A stretch of DNA of 64,000 bases, from assembly GCF_025137375.1 (NCBI RefSeq), contig NZ_CP073720.1:4922501-4986500 (forward strand), read 5' to 3'. Of this stretch, positions 59,834 to 64,000 are shown one piece after another (position 1 is the stretch's first letter; every line of letters starts with the position of its first letter). The stretch is from Dactylosporangium fulvum (GTDB lineage Bacteria > Actinomycetota > Actinomycetes > Mycobacteriales > Micromonosporaceae). A model generated the notes under the pieces. It saw only the letters and a program-made list of their open reading frames with translations, made no database searches and was not told where the DNA came from. A program made the translations under genes and the position numbers.

Positions 59834-60202
59834 ATGGCCGGACTGGGAGAGCTCGAACGCGACATCATGGCGCAGCTGTGGGACGCGGACGGCCCCCTGA
59901 CCGTCCGGCAGGTCCACGAGCGGCTCAGCCGGCACCGCGACATCGCCTACACCACGGTGATGACCGTGCTCGACCGCCTCGCGAAGAAGGGTGTCGTCGC
60001 CCAGCAGCGGGCCGACCGGGCATACCGCTACACGGCTGCCCAGACCCGCGAGGAGATGACCGCGGCGCTGATGCTCGACGCGCTCAGCGCGACCCCCGAC
60101 GGCCCGGCCCGCGACGCGGCCCTCGCGCACTTTGTCGGACGGGTCGGTCCGGCCGGAGCGGCAGCGCTCGCCGCGGCGCTCAAGGCCGCCGAGAGCCGGT
60201 GA
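59834..60202 (+). CDS. BlaI/MecI/CopY-family transcriptional repressor
   Basis: The product is 122 residues. The winged-helix domain matches the family: LGELERDIMAQLWDADGPLTVRQVHERL, then IAYTTVMTVLDRLAKKGVV, where the TT-x-x-T-x-L-x-R-L recognition helix is clear. Members dimerise and are inactivated by proteolysis by M56 sensor proteases. The next gene encodes such a protease and overlaps by GTGA. The dyad operators between it and cydA point to control of cytochrome bd. Confidence 0.95.
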   Translation: MAGLGELERDIMAQLWDADGPLTVRQVHERLSRHRDIAYTTVMTVLDRLAKKGVVAQQRADRAYRYTAAQTREEMTAALMLDALSATPDGPARDAALAHFVGRVGPAGAAALAAALKAAESR

Positions 60203-61137
60203 CCGCGGTCCTGCTCGGCGCGCTCGGCCTGACCCTGTCGCTGGTCGTGCCGGGACCACTGGCCCGTGCCCGCTGGACCGCGCGGGCACCCGTCGCCGCG
60301 ATCGTGCTCTGGCAGGCCGTCACGCTCGCGGCCGTTTTGTGCGCCCTGGGCGTGGTCCTGGCCGGCCCGGAGGAACTTGTCCGCGCCGTGGGCGCCGGCG
60401 CCCACCTGGCCGTCGCCGCGCTCGCCGGCGCCCTCGCCGTCGCCGTCGTCGTCGTCCTGCGCCTGCTGGTGTCCCTGGCGCAGGTGGCGTACCGATCGCG
60501 GGTGCGCCGTGCCCGGCACCGTCTCCTCGCCGACCTGCTTCACCGGGCCGAGGAACACGGCACGTTCGACGAGGACGTCCCGCCCGGCGCGTTGCGCGTC
60601 CTCGACGGCAACGTGCCCTTCGCGTACTGCCTGCCGGGACGATCGCCCCGCATCGTGCTCAGCCAGGGCACCCTGCGGGTCCTGACCACACCGCAGGTGG
60701 CCGCGGTCCTGGCTCACGAACGCGCCCACCTGCGCGCCCGCCACGACGTCGTGATGGAGTCGTTCACCGCCTTCTACCGGGCCGTGCCCGGGCCCCTGCG
60801 CAGCCGTGCTCCGCTCGACGCCGTGCACCTGCTGCTGGAGGCCTGTGCCGACGACGCCGCCCGCCGGCGGCACGGCACCGCGGCGCTGCGCGACGCGCTG
60901 CTCGCCCTCGGCGGCTCCACCGACGCGCTGATGGCCGACGTCGACCCGGACGGCCAGGGCCGCGACGCGGAGCGGGAACGCCGGTGGCGGCTCGACCGGC
61001 TCGCACCCGGTGTCCCAGGCTCGGACCCGCTGCTCAGCGTCGCCGTGTGCGCCCTCGCCGCGGCGATCCTCGTGCTGCCCACCGTTGTGCTGGTCGTGCC
61101 CTGGCTCGACCGGGCACTGCGGACCTGGCCGCTGTGA
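60199..61137 (+). CDS. M56-family (BlaR1-like) membrane metalloprotease
   Basis: The product is 312 residues from a GTG that overlaps the repressor stop. It has about four to five membrane helices. The zinc site HERAH (His173, Glu174, His177) lies in VLAHERAHLRARHD, and a further Glu in LEACADDAARRR is the likely third ligand. There is no penicillin-binding sensor domain, so it is the short M56 type common in actinomycetes. It probably cleaves or regulates the BlaI-type repressor upstream. Confidence 0.93.
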   Translation: MTAVLLGALGLTLSLVVPGPLARARWTARAPVAAIVLWQAVTLAAVLCALGVVLAGPEELVRAVGAGAHLAVAALAGALAVAVVVVLRLLVSLAQVAYRSRVRRARHRLLADLLHRAEEHGTFDEDVPPGALRVLDGNVPFAYCLPGRSPRIVLSQGTLRVLTTPQVAAVLAHERAHLRARHDVVMESFTAFYRAVPGPLRSRAPLDAVHLLLEACADDAARRRHGTAALRDALLALGGSTDALMADVDPDGQGRDAERERRWRLDRLAPGVPGSDPLLSVAVCALAAAILVLPTVVLVVPWLDRALRTWPL

Positions 61138-61160
61138 CCGCCGGCCCGTCGTCGACGTGG

Positions 61161-61196
61161 CCGGCGGCGCCCGCACCGGGATGCGGGCGCCGCCGG
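61161..61196. terminator. 15-bp perfect hairpin terminator between convergent genes
   Basis: CCGGCGGCGCCCGCA pairs exactly with TGCGGGCGCCGCCGG around a 6-nt loop. It lies between the M56 stop at 61137 and the lipoprotein stop at 61207 and should serve both. Confidence 0.85.
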
Positions 61197-61206
61197 GCCG
61201 GGTGGC

Positions 61207-62016
61207 TCAGCCGTTGAAGATGTCGTACGTGTCGGCCGGTGCCTCGATGACGGCCTTGCCGGTGGGCTTGGCCGGCACCGTGGCGGTGCCGTACTGGTTC
61301 ACGGTCAGCTTGAGCTGGTGCGCCTTCTTGTCACCCGCGGCCGGCACGTCGATGAGCAGCTCGGTGAGGTGCCCTTCGGCGTCGAGAGTCGCGGTGAACG
61401 GCACGCTGGCCGCCTTGTCTCCCAGTGCCTTGACGACGTCCTCGTCGGTCATCGGCGAGTTCTCACCCTTGGCGAGGTCGAGCGTGCCGCCGTACTTGCG
61501 GTCGCCGGCCTGCTGCACCGACTGCGCGCTCTGCAGCAGCGCCTTGAGGTCGAGCATGTCGGTCTCGTTGGCGCCGAGGACCAGGCTCTTGGCGTCTTTG
61601 ATCTTGGAGCGGTCGACGTGCATCCACGTCTTGCCGTTCAGCGCCTGCATCCCGGGCAGCTTGGCCAGCTCGCCCATGTCCATCTTCACGTAGGCGTCGG
61701 GCTCGATCAGCAGCACCTCCATCGTGAACTTCGCGTCCGGGTCGGTGGAGATCATCTTTATGTACGCCTGCTTCTTGGGCCCGTCGATCACGGCCTGCCC
61801 GGAGCTGTCGAGCGCGGTGAAGTCCACCGCGTACACACCCTTGTCGTACTCCGACAAGGAGCCCAGCAGTACGTCCTTCGGCTCGGGCGCCTTGGAGCTG
61901 GTCGCCGCGGCGCCGGGCGTGCCGCTGTCGTCGCTGCTGCTGCCGCACGCACCGGCCCCGAACATGACAGAAGCCGCGACGATCAGCGCCGCGGCCCGTC
62001 CCCATGCAAGTTTCAT
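61207..62016 (-). CDS. LppX/LprG-like lipoprotein
   Basis: The product is 269 residues from the ATG at 62016. The signal KLAWGRAAALIVAASVMFGAGAC ends in a lipobox at Cys24, followed by a Ser/Asp-rich linker. The mature domain has the beta-rich pattern of the LppX/LprAFG group (VLLGSLSEYDKGVYAVDFTAL, AYIKMISTDPDAKFTMEVLL, AYVKMDMGEL, FTATLDAEGHLTELLIDV). In mycobacteria these carry glycolipids or triacylglycerol at the cell envelope. The ligand here is not known. It stands alone between convergent and divergent neighbours. Confidence 0.82.
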   Translation of the reverse strand: MKLAWGRAAALIVAASVMFGAGACGSSSDDSGTPGAAATSSKAPEPKDVLLGSLSEYDKGVYAVDFTALDSSGQAVIDGPKKQAYIKMISTDPDAKFTMEVLLIEPDAYVKMDMGELAKLPGMQALNGKTWMHVDRSKIKDAKSLVLGANETDMLDLKALLQSAQSVQQAGDRKYGGTLDLAKGENSPMTDEDVVKALGDKAASVPFTATLDAEGHLTELLIDVPAAGDKKAHQLKLTVNQYGTATVPAKPTGKAVIEAPADTYDIFNG

Positions 62017-62586
62017 TGAGTTCTTCCTCGGAGGGGATATGGCCGGCAGATCGTACTGTGCGACGTCCGTGCCGATCCGCTCCGTTCTGGTCATCTCTTG
62101 GTCACACATGTCCGTACCATCGGATGAACGCGCCCCGGCATGAGGCCACGCCTCACGGTCGCGAAGCGCATCGGGGTCGATGCCGCCCGTCCACGTGCCG
62201 ACGTGATCCGCGGCGCCGCCGTCACGAAGCAGCCCGCCGCCGTGCCCCCGATCGCCTCCCTGTCCCCGGGCGGCGCCGGCCTGCGGGATGCGTGACCGGT
62301 TCGCCCCGCCGGTCGGTCGCCACGCGTCCCGGGGCCGCTGACGTGCGGCAATGTGTTCGGGTGGCTTTGCGGGTGATTCTCCGGCCCGTACACTCGGCGG
62401 AACGTTGCCGGGGCTCACGGGCGTCCTTCGGGCCTGTGGAACTGCCCGGCGGCGAGGTGGCCGGTCGGCACTTGCCGACACCTTCCCGGTGCACCGCCGC
62501 GGGCGAGGCCCGCTTCCCTGCCCGCCTCGTGGCGTGGAGTCGCCCGCACGTTTTCCCGGTCAGCGACCGAAGCCGAGAGAGATTTT
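62017..62586. other. Divergent intergenic region, no gene recognised
   Basis: These 570 bp separate the lipoprotein and the glycosidase. Frames are open on both strands but none looks like a protein family or has good start signals. It probably contains both promoters. Confidence 0.5.
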
Positions 62587-63630
62587 ATGAGAAAACCAGC
62601 TGTTATCGTGGGAGCGGTGAGCGCCGCACTCATCGCGTTCGCGTTCGCCGCCGCCGCGCAGCCGGCCCGGTCGGAGCAATCGGAGCCGTCGGCGCAGCCA
62701 CGGCAATCACGGCAATCGCCGCAGGACGGGGTCGGCCTGCACGTCAGCGGCAGGAACATCGTCGAAGCCAACGGAAACAGCTTCGTCATGCGCGGCGTCA
62801 GCCACCCGTATGCCTGGAAGAAGGAACAGCGCCGGTCGTTCGCCGACATCAAGCAACTGGGCGCCAACTCGGTGCGGGTGGTGCTGACGAGCGATATCGG
62901 CGCCGACGAGGTGTCCGACGTCATCTCGACCTGCAAGCAGCACCGGCTCATCTGTGTCCTGGAGAACCACGACACCACCGGGTACGGCGACAACGACGGC
63001 GCCATCACACTGGACGAGGCCGCCGGCTACTGGACCGGGCTGAAGAGTGTGCTTGCCGGCCAGGAGGACTACGTCGTCGTCAACATCGGCAACGAGCCGT
63101 ACGGCAACAGCGACACCTCCGGCTGGGCCGCCGCGACGAGCGGAGCGATCAGGAAGCTGCGCGACGCCGGTCTCAAGCACCTGATCATGGTCGACGGACC
63201 GAACTGGGGACAGGACTGGTCGGGCATCATGCGCGGCAACGCCGCGTCGGTGCTCGACAGCGACCCGCAGCGCAACATCGTGTTCTCCGTCCACATGTAC
63301 GGCGTGTACGACACCGCCTCGAAGGTCACCGACTACTACGACGCCTTCCAGAGCGCCGGCCTGCCGCTCGTGGTCGGCGAGTTCGGGTGGAAGCACACCG
63401 ACGGCGACGTGGACGAGGACACCATCATCAACGAGGCGCAGTCCCGCGGGATCGGCTACCTGGGCTGGTCGTGGAGCGGCAACAGCGGGGGCGTCGAGTA
63501 CCTCGACACGGCGATCGGCTTCGACGCCGGCCGGTTGACCTCATGGGGCGGGCGCCTCTTCAACGGCGCCAACGGCATCAGGGCGACCTCGAAGGAAGCC
63601 ACCGTGTACGGTGGCTCGGCGGCCGACTGA
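62587..63630 (+). CDS. Secreted glycoside hydrolase family 5 (mannanase/cellulase-like)
   Basis: The product is 347 residues with a Sec signal of about 30 residues (VIVGAVSAALIAFAFAAAA). A 20-residue Gln/Ser/Pro linker precedes the catalytic barrel. The GH5 motifs are FVMRGVSHPYAWKKEQ, with NSVRVVLT, the acid/base Glu170 in NIGNEPYG, and the nucleophile Glu265 in VVGEFGWKH. The pattern is close to the bacterial beta-mannanase group (GH5_8). It would cut beta-mannan or cellulose outside the cell. A GAGAGAG site precedes the ATG. Confidence 0.93.
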   Translation: MRKPAVIVGAVSAALIAFAFAAAAQPARSEQSEPSAQPRQSRQSPQDGVGLHVSGRNIVEANGNSFVMRGVSHPYAWKKEQRRSFADIKQLGANSVRVVLTSDIGADEVSDVISTCKQHRLICVLENHDTTGYGDNDGAITLDEAAGYWTGLKSVLAGQEDYVVVNIGNEPYGNSDTSGWAAATSGAIRKLRDAGLKHLIMVDGPNWGQDWSGIMRGNAASVLDSDPQRNIVFSVHMYGVYDTASKVTDYYDAFQSAGLPLVVGEFGWKHTDGDVDEDTIINEAQSRGIGYLGWSWSGNSGGVEYLDTAIGFDAGRLTSWGGRLFNGANGIRATSKEATVYGGSAAD

Positions 63631-63644
63631 CCCGGCCACGCACA

Positions 63645-63682
63645 CGAAAAGGGCCGGGGCTTCACACGCCCGGCCCTTTTCG
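63645..63682. terminator. 14-bp perfect hairpin with T run
   Basis: CGAAAAGGGCCGGG pairs exactly with CCCGGCCCTTTTCG around a 10-nt loop, 15 bp after the glycosidase stop and 13 bp from the convergent glycosyltransferase stop. It is the clearest rho-independent terminator in the window. Confidence 0.9.
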
Positions 63683-63694
63683 CGTGCCCCGAGG

Positions 63695-64000
63695 TCATGA
63701 CGGCTTCGCGATGACCATGAACTTGTTCTCGGTGCGCCGGACGAATTTCACAAATCCGCGCAGCCCCGGGAGACCCTCCATCAGCCCGAACATCGGGATC
63801 AGCAGAACCACGGCCAGCGGCTCCCACCACTTGCGCCGCTCGTCACCGGACACCCTGGCATTGATCCGCAGACCTTCCCAGTACATCCAGACCGTGTAGG
63901 CCATGTTCAGCGCCCAGAACGGAATGACGACGAGCGTCACCGGAGATGTGTTGGAATGGGCGACAAGAATGGCGATGAGCAGAACTACCCCGACGTTCTG
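63695..64000 (-). CDS. C-terminal end of a membrane protein, probably a family 2 glycosyltransferase
   Basis: The frame is open to the window edge, so only the last 101 residues are visible. They form two or more membrane helices (VGVVLLIAILVAH, IPFWALNMAYTVWMYWEGL, and LAVVLLIPMFGLMEGLPGLRGF) followed by a short basic tail (RRTENKFMVIAKPS). The helix spacing and GLPGLRG loop resemble the C-terminal membrane part of processive GT2 enzymes such as cellulose or mannan synthases. The missing N-terminus must be checked. Confidence 0.6.
   Translation of the reverse strand, partial: QNVGVVLLIAILVAHSNTSPVTLVVIPFWALNMAYTVWMYWEGLRINARVSGDERRKWWEPLAVVLLIPMFGLMEGLPGLRGFVKFVRRTENKFMVIAKPS

Noticed and set aside
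59834..61137. Beta-lactam resistance regulator pair (BlaI-BlaR1)
   Set aside because: The protease lacks a penicillin-binding sensor domain, and there is no beta-lactamase gene. The divergent target is cytochrome bd.
1..64000. tRNA, rRNA, insertion sequence or phage genes
   Set aside because: None was recognised by eye. A covariance and profile search would be needed to exclude a divergent one.

Overview
The window is a stretch of chromosome from a high-GC Gram-positive bacterium, almost certainly an actinomycete. The evidence is the strong G/C bias at third codon positions, frequent GTG and TTG starts, four-base ATGA/GTGA/TTGA overlaps between operon genes, a fused CydDC exporter, an actinobacterial-type QcrB with a PDWY motif, a DtxR/IdeR-type iron box, and many lipoproteins and twin-arginine signals. 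Micromonosporaceae is my best guess, but it is inference only. No tRNA, rRNA, CRISPR array, intact insertion sequence or prophage was seen. About 55 protein genes are supported.

Layout. 0-6 kb: a partial acetyltransferase, a lipoprotein alpha/beta hydrolase, an unknown exported protein, a membrane protein, and a NarL-type two-component pair. 6-11 kb: an AraC regulator diverges from a tightly overlapping siderophore-uptake operon (binding lipoprotein, siderophore-interacting reductase, two FecCD permeases, ATPase), with a 20-bp iron-box palindrome between them. 11-18 kb: an unknown protein, a quinone-oxidoreductase-like gene next to the tail of a lost short-chain dehydrogenase, an acetyltransferase preceded by a 15-codon mini-ORF and hairpin, a DUF4139 protein, and an orphan qcrB. 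18-25.5 kb: a DivIVA-like coiled-coil protein, a cobalamin riboswitch ahead of bluB, an operon of an unknown gene, nadR and a cytochrome P450, a second oxidoreductase, a methyltransferase, and a YidD-family protein with a Cys-rich N-terminus.

25.8-35.7 kb is the most interesting block. It holds five genes packed end to end: DUF4132, MoxR AAA+ ATPase, DUF5682, VWA and SWIM zinc finger. From memory this matches the gene content and order of the uncharacterised Escherichia coli yehI-yehL-yehM-yehP-yehQ region. The ATPase and VWA pair suggests a chaperone-like machine acting on a target bound by the other three. The conserved core of the DUF4132 gene carries a patch of about 390 bp with very different codon use.

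35.8-50 kb: an MgtC-like protein, a lipoprotein, a cyclase-like membrane protein, an XRE regulator diverging from an aldehyde dehydrogenase, paired CrcB fluoride channels, a voltage-gated ion channel with a calcium-loop-like tail, a STAS protein and a small protein sharing the same four-cysteine module, then a secreted sugar-oxidation pair (ThuA/sorbosone dehydrogenase/PKD/CBM6 protein plus a Tat-exported TIM barrel) behind an unusually AT-rich intergenic region full of inverted repeats. 50-64 kb: a STAND/TPR regulator, a dienelactone-hydrolase-like gene, the cydABDC operon for cytochrome bd diverging from a BlaI/M56 pair across a cluster of TAC/GTA palindromes, a lipoprotein, a GH5 glycosidase, and the C-terminal end of a probable membrane glycosyltransferase at the window edge.
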